Assembly: GCF_013520865.1 (NCBI RefSeq)
Contig: NZ_JACDXJ010000001.1
Location: 1,913,001-1,977,000 of the forward strand
DNA length: 64,000 nt
Source of the DNA: Microvirga mediterraneensis
GTDB taxonomy: Bacteria; Pseudomonadota; Alphaproteobacteria; Rhizobiales; Beijerinckiaceae
Direction: 5' to 3'
The notes under the pieces are model-generated. The model saw nothing but the letters and a program-made list of their open reading frames with translations, ran no database searches and had not been told where the DNA came from. Every line of letters starts with the position of its first letter. The first letter of the stretch is position 1. Position numbers and translations under genes: made by a program. Positions 46,700 through 56,410 of this stretch are shown piece after piece.

Positions 46700-48226
46700 A
46701 TGAAGTTCTCTGCTACGTTGAAGGCGCTCGGCCTCACGGCCGCCGTCGCATTGGCGCCGCTGATGGCATCCGGCGCCCAGGCCGCCGGAACGCTGACCAC
46801 CGCCGTCGCCATCGATCCCGGCAGCTGGGATCCCATCGACACGTTCCTTGTCGACTGGTCGTCCGCCGCCAACAACATCTTCGACGGACTGACGGCCCGC
46901 GGCGCGGACATGAAGCTGAAGCCCGGCCTCGCGACGTCGTGGGAGTTCCTCGACAACAACAACCGGATCCGCTTCAAGCTGCGCCAGAACGTGAAGTTCC
47001 ACAACGGCGAGCCGTTCAATGCGGCAGCCGTGAAGTTCACGTTCGACCGCCTCCTCGGTGAGGAGGGCAGGAAGGGACCGCAGCAATCGAACTACAACTC
47101 CATCGACCATGTGGAAGTCGTCGACGACTCGACGGTCGATTTCGTCATGAAGCAGCCGGATCCGGTGCTGCTGACCAAGCTCGCCGGCTACGGCGGCATG
47201 ATCGTGCCGCCCAAGTACATCCAGGAAAAGGGCGACGCCTATTTCAACATGAACCCGGTCGGCACCGGGCCGTTCAAGTTCGTCGAATACAATCCCAAAG
47301 TCAGCCTGACGCTCGAGGCCTTCCCCGAGCATTGGGGCGGCGCGCCGAAGCTCGACAAGGTGGTGACCCGCTTCATCTCCGAGGCGAACACCCAGGTGGC
47401 CGAGCTGCAGGCGGGCCGCATCGACGTCGCGACCCTCATCCCGTTCGGCCTCGCGCCGACGGTTGAAAAGAGCTCGAACCTGAGCCTCGTCAGCATCACC
47501 GGCCCGACCGTGGTGGCGCTGCGCCTCAATACCCGCGACGGCATCACGAAGGACGTGAATGTCCGCAAGGCGCTGATCATGGGCATCGACCGGGACGCGA
47601 TCATCAAGGCCGTGCTCCTCGGCCACGCGAAGCCGATCGCGAGCTTCCAGTCCGACCTTTCCTTCGGCTACGATCCGAGCCTGAAGCCGCTGCCGTTCGA
47701 TCTCGCCAAGGCGAAGCAGATGCTGCAGCAGGCCAAGGTTCCGGCCGGCGCTCCGGTGCGGATCGACTTCCGCGGCAACGACGCGACCTTCCGCGAAGTG
47801 GCGCAGGCGGCGGCGGGCTTCCTCCAGGCAATGGGCCTCAAGCCCTCGCTCCAGCCGCACGAGCCTCCGGTGCTGCTCAACGACATCATTCCGAACGGCA
47901 AGACCGGCGAAGCCTGGCACAATGCCTGGGGTGGATGGACCTTCGACTACGACAACACCGCTTACCTGATGTATCACTCGGGCGAGAAGTGGAACCCGTA
48001 CGACAACGATCCCAAGCTGAACGCCCTGCTCGAGAAGCAGCGCACGATGTACGACGTGAAGGAGCGTGAGAAGGTCCTCCAGGAAATCGCCCGCTACGTG
48101 GCCGATCAGGCGCTCGAGATCCCGCTCTACAACCAGAACACGCTCTACGGCGTGAACAAGCGGGTGAAGAACTTCGACGCCCCGGCCGACCGCCGCTTCC
48201 GCTTCACGGAAACGACCGTGGAGTAA
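46700..48226 (+). CDS. Peptide ABC transporter substrate-binding protein (family 5)
   Basis: A 508-residue DppA/OppA-type binder. A clear ribosome site (AAGGGAG) precedes the start, and a signal peptide ends at SGAQAAGTL. The family 5 core starts near KPGLATSWEFLDNN and RFKLRQNVKFHNGEPFNA. It should bind short peptides or peptide-like compounds (possibly glutathione or opines) in the periplasm. A terminator-like hairpin separates it from the permeases, so the binder is probably made in excess. Confidence 0.92.
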   Translation: MKFSATLKALGLTAAVALAPLMASGAQAAGTLTTAVAIDPGSWDPIDTFLVDWSSAANNIFDGLTARGADMKLKPGLATSWEFLDNNNRIRFKLRQNVKFHNGEPFNAAAVKFTFDRLLGEEGRKGPQQSNYNSIDHVEVVDDSTVDFVMKQPDPVLLTKLAGYGGMIVPPKYIQEKGDAYFNMNPVGTGPFKFVEYNPKVSLTLEAFPEHWGGAPKLDKVVTRFISEANTQVAELQAGRIDVATLIPFGLAPTVEKSSNLSLVSITGPTVVALRLNTRDGITKDVNVRKALIMGIDRDAIIKAVLLGHAKPIASFQSDLSFGYDPSLKPLPFDLAKAKQMLQQAKVPAGAPVRIDFRGNDATFREVAQAAAGFLQAMGLKPSLQPHEPPVLLNDIIPNGKTGEAWHNAWGGWTFDYDNTAYLMYHSGEKWNPYDNDPKLNALLEKQRTMYDVKEREKVLQEIARYVADQALEIPLYNQNTLYGVNKRVKNFDAPADRRFRFTETTVE

Positions 48227-48286
48227 GAACCTGCCTCGGATATCGCCCCTCGCGGGGAATGCCCGAGGCATTGATGTTGAAGACAA

Positions 48287-48311
48287 GGCCCCGCATTTGC
48301 GGGGCCGTTTT
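48287..48311 (+). terminator. Intra-operon terminator/attenuator hairpin
   Basis: An 8-bp perfect stem (GGCCCCGC with GCGGGGCC), 4-nt loop, then GTTTT. It lies between the binding-protein stop and the first permease start, 24 bp before the latter. Partial termination here would lower permease expression relative to the binding protein. Confidence 0.7.
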
Positions 48312-48334
48312 CCGAGAGCAAGAAGGACCACCCG

Positions 48335-49255
48335 ATGGCGGGCTTCATCCTCAAACGATTGTTGCAGGCTGTTTTCGTGGTCCTCGCAGTGACCCTGATC
48401 GTCTCCTTCGCGATCAGGCTGTCGGGCGATCCTGCGATCATGCTGATGGGCGGCGGCAACGTCACCGAGCAGGACCTGCAGAACATCCGGCAGGCGCTCG
48501 GGCTCGAGCGGCCGTTCTTCGTTCAGTACCTGAGCTTCCTCGAAGGCATGACCGTAGGCGATTTCGGCAAGAGCTTCATGGGCGGCACGCCCGTTTCCAT
48601 GCTCATCGCCAATGCCCTGCCGGCCACCCTCCTGCTGGCGTTCACGTCGCTGATCGTCTCCATCGTCCTGTCGGTGCCGCTCGGCGTCTATGCGGCGGTC
48701 AATCGCGGGCGTTGGCCGGATCAGATGATCCGCATCCTGTCGCTGGTCGGCCTGTCCTTCCCGAATTTCTGGCTCGCGATCATGATGGTGCTGCTGTTCT
48801 CCATCGTGCTCGGCCTGCTGCCGCCGAGCGGCATGGAGGGGCCGGAGAGCTTCGTCATGCCGGCGCTGACCATGGCGATCATCCTCACCGCCACGAATGT
48901 GCGCCTCGTGCGCACCTCCATGCTGGAGACGCTCTCGCAGCAATACGTCATGGTAGCCCGGTCCAAGGGCCTGCGCGACCGGGTCGTTCTCTACAAGCAC
49001 GCCCTGCGCAACTCGGCCATTCCGCTCGTCACCTATATCGGCCTTCAGTTCGGCGGCCTCATCGGCGGCATCGTCATCATCGAGCGGGTGTTCAACTGGC
49101 CCGGCATGGGCACGCTCGCCTTCGACGCCATCTCGAACCGCGATTACCCGGTGCTGCAGGGCACCATCACGGTGCTCGCGCTTTTCATCGTTCTCATCAA
49201 TCTTCTGGTCGATATCGCCTATGGGCTGATCGATCCGCGCATCCGGACGGAGTAG
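48335..49255 (+). CDS. Peptide ABC transporter permease (DppB-like)
   Basis: A 306-residue permease. The N-terminus is the typical DppB start (FILKRLLQAVFVVLAVTLIV); the coupling region is ETLSQQYVMVARSKGLRDRV, and IIIERVFNWPGMGTLAFDAI follows. It has about six helices. The DppC-like gene begins five bases after its stop. Confidence 0.93.
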   Translation: MAGFILKRLLQAVFVVLAVTLIVSFAIRLSGDPAIMLMGGGNVTEQDLQNIRQALGLERPFFVQYLSFLEGMTVGDFGKSFMGGTPVSMLIANALPATLLLAFTSLIVSIVLSVPLGVYAAVNRGRWPDQMIRILSLVGLSFPNFWLAIMMVLLFSIVLGLLPPSGMEGPESFVMPALTMAIILTATNVRLVRTSMLETLSQQYVMVARSKGLRDRVVLYKHALRNSAIPLVTYIGLQFGGLIGGIVIIERVFNWPGMGTLAFDAISNRDYPVLQGTITVLALFIVLINLLVDIAYGLIDPRIRTE

Positions 49256-49260
49256 GGTCC

Positions 49261-50118
49261 ATGGCTGCCGCTCAGGCTGTATCGTCGGCGCGCCGGCACT
49301 TCCGCTCGCTCGAACTCGTTCTCGGCCTCCTGCTGACGGCAGGCATGGGTCTCGCCGTTCTATTCTCGGGCTTCCTGTTCCCGGATGGCGGCGAGAGCAT
49401 GGACCTCATGGCGCGCCTCACACCGCCGTTCCAGAGCCTCGCCCATCCTCTCGGCACCGACCCGCTCGGCCGCGACGTGCTGGCGCGCGTGATCGTCGGA
49501 GGCCAGATCTCACTGACGGTGGGCATTCTGTCGGTGGCAGGAGCGGTCGTCGTCGGAACGATCGTCGGCCTGATCGCCGGCTACTATCGCGGCATCGCCG
49601 AGGTGCTGCTGATGCGTTTCGCCGACATCCAGCTGGCGCTGCCCTTCATCCTGCTCGCCATCATGTTCCTCGCCATTCTCGGCACCGGCGTCGACAAGAT
49701 CATCTTCTTCATGATCGTCGCCCAATGGGTGCAATATGCGCGGCTGGTACGCGGCTCCGTACTGGCCCTGCGGGACCGGGAGTTCATCCTCTCGGCCCGC
49801 GCCATCGGTGTCGGCAACGGACGCATCATCTTCACCCATATCCTGCCCAACGTGCTCGGTCCCATCGTCATTCTCATGACGCTCAACGTGGCCAACAACA
49901 TCCTTCTCGAAAGCAGCCTCACCTTCCTGGGCCTCGGCGTCGACCCGCTCATCCCGAGCTGGGGCGGCATGCTGGCCGACGGCCGCACCTATCTGCAGAC
50001 GGCCTGGTGGGTCAGCGTGTTCCCGGGACTTGCCATCATGTTCACCGTGCTCGGCCTGAACCTTCTGGGCGATTGGCTGCGCGATCTTCTCGATCCGACA
50101 GGACAGACATCACGATGA
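49261..50118 (+). CDS. Peptide ABC transporter permease (DppC-like)
   Basis: A 285-residue permease. The start at 49261 follows GGAGTAGGG. DppC hallmarks are HPLGTDPLGRDVLARVIVG, the coupling region REFILSARAIGVGNGRIIF, and NILLESSLTFLGLGVDP. Its stop overlaps the M14 peptidase start (ATGA), tying uptake to peptide cleavage. Confidence 0.93.
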   Translation: MAAAQAVSSARRHFRSLELVLGLLLTAGMGLAVLFSGFLFPDGGESMDLMARLTPPFQSLAHPLGTDPLGRDVLARVIVGGQISLTVGILSVAGAVVVGTIVGLIAGYYRGIAEVLLMRFADIQLALPFILLAIMFLAILGTGVDKIIFFMIVAQWVQYARLVRGSVLALRDREFILSARAIGVGNGRIIFTHILPNVLGPIVILMTLNVANNILLESSLTFLGLGVDPLIPSWGGMLADGRTYLQTAWWVSVFPGLAIMFTVLGLNLLGDWLRDLLDPTGQTSR

Positions 50119-51863
50119 CGATTTTGCTCGACGAGCGTATCTCGCGCAGTCTCGATATTCTCCTGCGTGAATGGGCCAGGACCGATCATCGCGGCGCGGT
50201 GATCGAAGCCTGGCTTTTCGAGGACGAGGCGGAGCGGCGCGCGGCGGAGGCCGTTCTGGCGGAAGCGGGAGTCCGGGCGCGGCTGCGGAGCGCCTATAAG
50301 CCGCTCGTCCATGCCTTCCTCGAAGAGTTCGAGACCGGCAGCCTGAAGCGCGTCACCGTGCGCTATCCGGTGCACGGGGAGGCGGACCGGCTCCGTTTCC
50401 TCTCGGAGGCCTATCCTCTGGCGGCCCTGCTCGACGGCATCGAGACCGTCTTCGAACCCGGCGCCGCCGACATAACCTATCATGTCACGCTCGAAGACAA
50501 TGACGGTCATGTGACGGAGCATGCGGTGTTCGCGCCGAACCGCCTGCGCACCAATCATCTCGACCAGATCGATCTCGCACCGACCGGATGGTTGAAGGTC
50601 ACCGGGCGGCCCGATGGCTTGCCGGATCTCGACGAGCCGCTCGAGACCGATATCGAACAGGTCTTTCATGCTGTCATGGCGGCCGTGGCAGCCCATGAGT
50701 GGCCCGACACGGAGCCTTATGCGGAGACCATCGCCATCGACGTGACGATCCCCGGCATCGAGCGCCCGCTCGATTACGGCGACGAGGTCATGAGCACCCG
50801 CGAGGCGCTGCACGAGGACTTCTATTTTTCCCTGCTCGAATTCTTCAAGCGCAAGTCGGGCCGTCCGCCTGAGGATCGCAGCGTGCAGCCAGGCCAGATC
50901 GTGCCCGATATCCGCGCCGGAGAAGGCGATGCGCATGTGCGTGTGGAGCTGCGCTCCTTCGGGCCGCCGGAGAACCCGGCCAGGCCCGAGCAGGACATCG
51001 AGACGGCCGATGCGGCGCCCGGACTCGAGCAGATCCATCAGGAACTCGCGGCGCTTCCCGGCGAAACTTTTGAGGGGATCTCCCGCGAGGGACGTCCGGT
51101 GCGGGGCATTTACCGGGCCGGTTCCCGTCCGGCCGTCCTCGTCACCAGCGGGCAGCATGCCAACGAGACTTCGGCCCCGGTGGGAACGCTGAGAGCCGTG
51201 CGCCGTCTGCTGGCCAATCCCGAGACCAACATCGCCTATGTTCCGGTCGAGAATCCCGACGGCTACGCCCTTCACGGACGGCTGTGCGAGAGCAATCCGC
51301 GCCACATGCACCATGCGGCGCGCTACACCTCGCTCGGCTGCGACCTGGAATACGGACGCAAGGAGCCGCTCTACGAAATCGGCGCGCGCAACCAGGCCCT
51401 GGAGATGTCCGGCGCCCAGCTGCACCTCAACTTCCACGGCTACCCGGCCCATGAATGGACCAGGCCCTTCACCGGCTATCTCCCGCGCGGCTTCGAACTA
51501 TGGTCGATCCCGAAGGGCTTCTTCCTGGTCATGAGGCATCACCCCTCCTGGGGCGAGACGGCGCGAACCCTGGTAGAGGCCGTGACGACCGGCCTCTCGG
51601 CCGTGCCGGGCTTAGCGGAGTTCAACCGCCGCCAGGTCGAGATCTGCTCGATCCATTCCGGCGGAACGCCCTACGAGATCATCAACGACATTCCGTGTCT
51701 GATCACGGCGGACGAGCGTCATCCGTCGCCGCTGACCCTGATCACGGAATTCCCGGATGAGACGATCTACGGCGACGCCTACCGCTTCTCCCATACGGTC
51801 CAGATGGCGACCGTCATCGCCGCCGAGGAGGCCTTCGCGTCGATCATGGCGGCGCAGGTTTAG
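50115..51863 (+). CDS. M14-family metallopeptidase with long N-terminal extension
   Basis: A 582-residue protein in two parts. The C-terminal 250 residues form a zinc carboxypeptidase/succinylglutamate desuccinylase fold: HxxE in SGQHANETS, the third ligand histidine in LNFHGYPAHEW, and the catalytic glutamate probably in LITEFPDET. The first 330 residues match no domain I recognise (stretches such as YFSLLEFFKRKSGRPPEDR). It has no signal peptide, so it should act in the cytosol on imported peptides or N-acyl amino acids. Translation is coupled to the DppC-like gene. A strong terminator follows. Confidence 0.85.
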   Translation: MTILLDERISRSLDILLREWARTDHRGAVIEAWLFEDEAERRAAEAVLAEAGVRARLRSAYKPLVHAFLEEFETGSLKRVTVRYPVHGEADRLRFLSEAYPLAALLDGIETVFEPGAADITYHVTLEDNDGHVTEHAVFAPNRLRTNHLDQIDLAPTGWLKVTGRPDGLPDLDEPLETDIEQVFHAVMAAVAAHEWPDTEPYAETIAIDVTIPGIERPLDYGDEVMSTREALHEDFYFSLLEFFKRKSGRPPEDRSVQPGQIVPDIRAGEGDAHVRVELRSFGPPENPARPEQDIETADAAPGLEQIHQELAALPGETFEGISREGRPVRGIYRAGSRPAVLVTSGQHANETSAPVGTLRAVRRLLANPETNIAYVPVENPDGYALHGRLCESNPRHMHHAARYTSLGCDLEYGRKEPLYEIGARNQALEMSGAQLHLNFHGYPAHEWTRPFTGYLPRGFELWSIPKGFFLVMRHHPSWGETARTLVEAVTTGLSAVPGLAEFNRRQVEICSIHSGGTPYEIINDIPCLITADERHPSPLTLITEFPDETIYGDAYRFSHTVQMATVIAAEEAFASIMAAQV

Positions 51864-51896
51864 CCTCCGGTTTGCCGTAAAGCGCCAAAACGAAAG

Positions 51897-51929
51897 CGGC
51901 CGGAGACAATCTCCGGCCGTTTCTCTTTC
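51897..51929 (+). terminator. Rho-independent terminator of the peptide operon
   Basis: A 10-bp perfect stem (CGGCCGGAGA with TCTCCGGCCG), 3-nt loop (CAA), then the T-rich TTTCTCTTTC. It lies 33 bp after the M14 peptidase stop. Confidence 0.88.
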
Positions 51930-52004
51930 TGGAACAAGCCGAGTCTCGCCATCGTTCTTCGGCTGAGCCGGCAGGCAGGATGCCGGCCTTGCGGAGGGAT
52001 CATC

Positions 52005-53348
52005 ATGGCCCGGCTGTCCTGGAAGCGGAACGAGAACGAGGCATCGGTCAGGGAAGCCGTCGGTCTCGTGCGCGAGCACGGGGAAACCCTGCCGCCGATT
52101 GCCGATGGGAAAGCCTTCGGCGCCATGTTCGACCGCTTTGCCGACGCCAAGGTCGTGCTCCTGGGCGAGGCGACCCATGGCACCTCCGAGTTCTACCGGG
52201 CCCGCGCCGCGATCACGAAGCGCCTGATCGAGCAGCACGGCTTTTCCATTGTCGCGGTCGAAGCCGACTGGCCGGATGCGGCGCGCATCGATGCCTATGT
52301 GCGCCACCGCCAAGCTGCCGACGAGGATGATAGCGCCTTCCAACGCTTTCCAACATGGATGTGGCGCAACGAGGAGGTCTACGATTTCATCAACTGGATG
52401 CGCGATTTCAACAAGGAACGGGCGGAGGATGAACGGGCCGAATTCCGTGGGCTCGACGTCTACAGCCTGAACACGTCGATCCGCTCCGTTCTCGATTATC
52501 TCGACAAGATCGATCCCGAGGAAGCCAGGAAGGCGAGGGGACGCTACGGCTGTCTCAGTCCCTGGCAATCGGACCCGGCCCGTTACGGCCGCGCCGTCAT
52601 GACCGGGCAGAAGAAGCCCTGCGACGAGGCGCTGCTGCGCCAGCTTCAGGATCTCCTCGACCGGCGGATGGATTATCTTCAGGCCGATGGTGGCGAGGAG
52701 TTTTTCGACGCGGTACAGAACGCCAAGATCGTTCATGCGGCCGAGCACTACTACCGGATCATGTACGAGGGCGCGACGGAATCCTGGAACCTGCGCGACC
52801 GGCACATGTTCGAGACCCTGCAGAGCCTGCTTGCACGCCGCGACGACGCCAAGGCGGTGGTCTGGGCCCACAATTCCCATATCGGCAATGCGGCCGCTAC
52901 GGCCATGGGCTGGCAGGGCGAGTTCAATATCGGCGAGCTTTGCCGCAAGGCCTATCGCGACGAAGCCGTCCTCGTCGGTTTCGGGACCGACCGGGGCACC
53001 GTGGCGGCGGCCGACGACTGGGACGAGCCCATGCAGGTCAAGACCGTCCTGCCCGCGCGGCCCGACAGCCACGAGCGCATCTTCCGGGATACGGGCCTCG
53101 GGTGCTTCCTGACCGACTGGCGGGAGAACGGCCAGGCCGAGCTGACGGAAATCCTGTCGCGGCCCCGCCTGGAGCGGGCCATCGGCGTGGTCTACCGTCC
53201 GGAGACGGAACTCTACAGCCATTACTTCGAGGCGGTCCTGGCCGAGCAGTTCGACGCCTTTGTCTGGTTCGAGGAAACCAGGGCCGTGACGCCGCTCACC
53301 CATGCCCATGGGCGGGGAATGCCGGAGACCTACCCGTTCGGGCTCTGA
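52005..53348 (+). CDS. Erythromycin esterase family protein
   Basis: A 447-residue member of the EreA/EreB-like family. Conserved elements are LLGEATHGTSEFYR with the catalytic-type Glu and His, EADWPDA, and the later WAHNSHIGNA. A GGAGGG site precedes the start. Characterised members open macrolide lactones, but most chromosomal relatives in soil bacteria have unknown substrates, so resistance should not be assumed. Some are fused or linked to phosphoribosyltransferases; none is here. It is monocistronic, following the peptide-operon terminator. Confidence 0.88.
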   Translation: MARLSWKRNENEASVREAVGLVREHGETLPPIADGKAFGAMFDRFADAKVVLLGEATHGTSEFYRARAAITKRLIEQHGFSIVAVEADWPDAARIDAYVRHRQAADEDDSAFQRFPTWMWRNEEVYDFINWMRDFNKERAEDERAEFRGLDVYSLNTSIRSVLDYLDKIDPEEARKARGRYGCLSPWQSDPARYGRAVMTGQKKPCDEALLRQLQDLLDRRMDYLQADGGEEFFDAVQNAKIVHAAEHYYRIMYEGATESWNLRDRHMFETLQSLLARRDDAKAVVWAHNSHIGNAAATAMGWQGEFNIGELCRKAYRDEAVLVGFGTDRGTVAAADDWDEPMQVKTVLPARPDSHERIFRDTGLGCFLTDWRENGQAELTEILSRPRLERAIGVVYRPETELYSHYFEAVLAEQFDAFVWFEETRAVTPLTHAHGRGMPETYPFGL

Positions 53349-53531
53349 TCAGGACAACCCTCTCCGTAACGTGGAACAGCGATGTCTGCAGGCTACCCAC
53401 AGCCCTCATCCTCAGACTCTGCCCCGTGAGCCGCGGGAAACTCTCCTCCCCACAAGGGGGAAGGAAACACCGGCATCGCTGGATGAGCCCGCCTCTCAGG
53501 ACGGTGCGAGTGTTGTGTTCTCACTTTGTTC

Positions 53532-53560
53532 TTGACAGGGTGGATAACCTTGGCTATATC
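53532..53560 (+). promoter_or_regulatory. Strong sigma70-type promoter
   Basis: TTGACA, 17-bp spacer, TATATC. This is one of the closest consensus matches in the window and predicts a transcription start near 53567. The next protein start (ettA) is 365 bp away, so the promoter first drives the structured RNA candidate. Confidence 0.75.
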
Positions 53561-53566
53561 GTTGCC

Positions 53567-53875
53567 CTAGATCTGCTCTGACGAGGGGCGCGCTCGCGAG
53601 GCGTCGCAAGAGTGAGAGCAGGCACGGTCCCGCCGCAGGCCTCGCACGCCTGTGGTCGCGGGAGGTCGACCTTGGGGGCTCCCCAGCTGGTCCACCTGAA
53701 AAGAACCGTGCGCGAAGCGGCCGTCCGGCTCTTCCATCAACACACACGAGCGAGCCGGGCTGCCCGACGCGCCACCCTCGAACCCGAAAGGCTCGCAGCG
53801 CAAGCTGCGGGCCCAAAGGTGCTGGCTTTCCGGAATTCTGCCGGCGTCACTCCCCCGCCTTGCCCCGGCAGGCTG
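53567..53875 (+). ncRNA. Candidate structured non-coding RNA or long ettA leader
   Basis: Predicted by hand pairing. A 5' stem CTGCTCT/AGAGCAG spans 53573-53579 and 53615-53621. A three-way junction follows: closing stem GCACGGT/ACCGTGC (53622-53628 with 53705-53711), arm 1 CCCGC-CGCAGGC with GCCTGTG...GCGGG (53629-53662), arm 2 AGGTCGACC with GGTCCACCT capped by TGGGG/CCCCA (53663-53697). Then come a 10-bp stem closed by a GCAA tetraloop (53790-53813) and a 7-bp stem CTGCCGG/CCGGCAG (53838-53871). It lacks the RNase P core, the SRP GGAAG loop, a tmRNA tag and T-arm motifs. A divergent 6S RNA cannot be excluded. The 3' end is not defined. Confidence 0.55.
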
Positions 53876-53931
53876 CCCCTGATAACTGACAGCCAATCCC
53901 ATTCAACCGACCATCAAGCAGGGCTTTTTCC

Positions 53932-55584
<1,653 letters not shown>

Positions 55585-55614
55585 GATCCGGCGACATTCC
55601 TTTGTAAGCATGTG

Positions 55615-55653
55615 GAACGCGGGACTGAGCATCTGCCCGCCCGCGTTCTCTTT
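55615..55653 (+). terminator. Probable terminator of ettA
   Basis: A 9-bp perfect stem (GAACGCGGG with CCCGCGTTC), a 16-nt loop and then TCTTTG. It lies about 30 bp beyond the ettA stop. The large loop and short T-tract make it moderate. Confidence 0.55.
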
Positions 55654-55801
55654 GTATCGCGGTGCTTCTGGGCCACGAACTCCTTGCCCGAAACTTTCAT
55701 CCTGAGTTCAGGCAGCGGCGTCTATTCTTGTTCCACAGGTTGGGAACGAAGCGAATGTTTCAGCTTTGGCGTTCAAAGCGCGTTCCCGCCAGGAGGCTCA
55801 G

Positions 55802-56212
55802 ATGTCTCGGTTCAAGGTTGTTCTGGCTGCTGGCTGCGCCGCTCTGACGATGAGCGGTGCTTTGGCGGTCTTCGCTCCTGCCCAAGCAGGCGAAAGCACA
55901 GGCCGTTGGCGCGACGGATCCTATGCCACGCCCTATGGGATCGTTCGTCCGAACTACGGTTATGGTTACGGTTATCGTCCCTATCATCATCGCGACTACG
56001 ACGCCGGTGGCGCTGTGGCTGCCGGTGTGGTCGGTGGCCTGGCGCTCGGCGCATTGGCTTCACGCCCCGCCTACGAATACCCCGCTCGTCCGGCCTATCC
56101 TGCCTATTACGGCGCGCCGGCCTACGAGGCGCCGCCCTGCTACACGGTCCCCCGCCGCTTCGTGGATGATTGGGGCAGGGTCGTCATCCGCCGGGATCAG
56201 GTCTGCGAGTGA
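55802..56212 (+). CDS. Small secreted Tyr/Gly/Pro-rich protein
   Basis: A 136-residue exported protein. The start at 55802 has GGAGG six bases upstream. A signal peptide ends near APAQAGEST. The mature part contains YGYGYGYRPYHHRDYD, a short glycine-rich hydrophobic stretch (AAGVVGGLALGALA), and a run of Tyr-Pro-Ala repeats, and ends with a cysteine-containing tail (PPCYTV, RRDQVCE) that could form one disulphide. Such proteins are common in Rhizobiales and of unknown function, probably periplasmic or envelope-associated. Confidence 0.78.
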   Translation: MSRFKVVLAAGCAALTMSGALAVFAPAQAGESTGRWRDGSYATPYGIVRPNYGYGYGYRPYHHRDYDAGGAVAAGVVGGLALGALASRPAYEYPARPAYPAYYGAPAYEAPPCYTVPRRFVDDWGRVVIRRDQVCE

Positions 56213-56216
56213 TAAC

Positions 56217-56247
56217 AATGAGGAGGGCTCTTTCGGCCCTCCTCATT
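56217..56247 (+). terminator. Stem-loop after the small secreted protein gene
   Basis: A perfect 12-bp stem (AATGAGGAGGGC with GCCCTCCTCATT) and a 7-nt loop, starting 4 bp after the stop codon. No T-run follows, so it may act as a 3' stabiliser as much as a terminator. Confidence 0.6.
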
Positions 56248-56410
56248 GAAATGGGCGCAACGCAAATGCTTGGCTCCGGCTTCGCCTATTCCGTGAGCCT
56301 TCTCGTCGCAGGGCCACGGCGCTTCGAAGCGAACTTCTGCCGACCCGGTTGGGTTCTTCCCCGAAACGGTGTATGACCCTTGAGGCACGAGACATAAGAA
56401 GAGAGTCCAC

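Larger units (their letters stand above)
53349..53931. other. Non-coding region with repeat debris, promoter and structured RNA candidate
   Basis: 583 bp between the erythromycin-esterase gene and ettA. The first part (about 53411-53480) contains fragments resembling dispersed Rhizobiales repeats (TCCCC-ACAA-GGGGGA hairpin). The second part holds a near-consensus sigma70 promoter at 53532-53560 and a densely base-paired stretch to about 53871. Open frames on both strands cross the structured part but none looks like a protein. Confidence 0.6.

Noticed and set aside
53601..53820. RNase P RNA, SRP RNA or tmRNA identity for the structured region
   Set aside because: The universal RNase P GAGGAAAGTCCGGGC-type core, the SRP GGAAG loop, and tmRNA tag and T-arm motifs were looked for and not found on either strand.
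53567..53902. 111-codon minus-strand frame and a 216-codon plus-strand frame (53612-54262) in the ettA upstream region
   Set aside because: Both run through the base-paired RNA candidate, are very Arg/Pro/Ser-rich, and the plus frame overlaps ettA in another phase.
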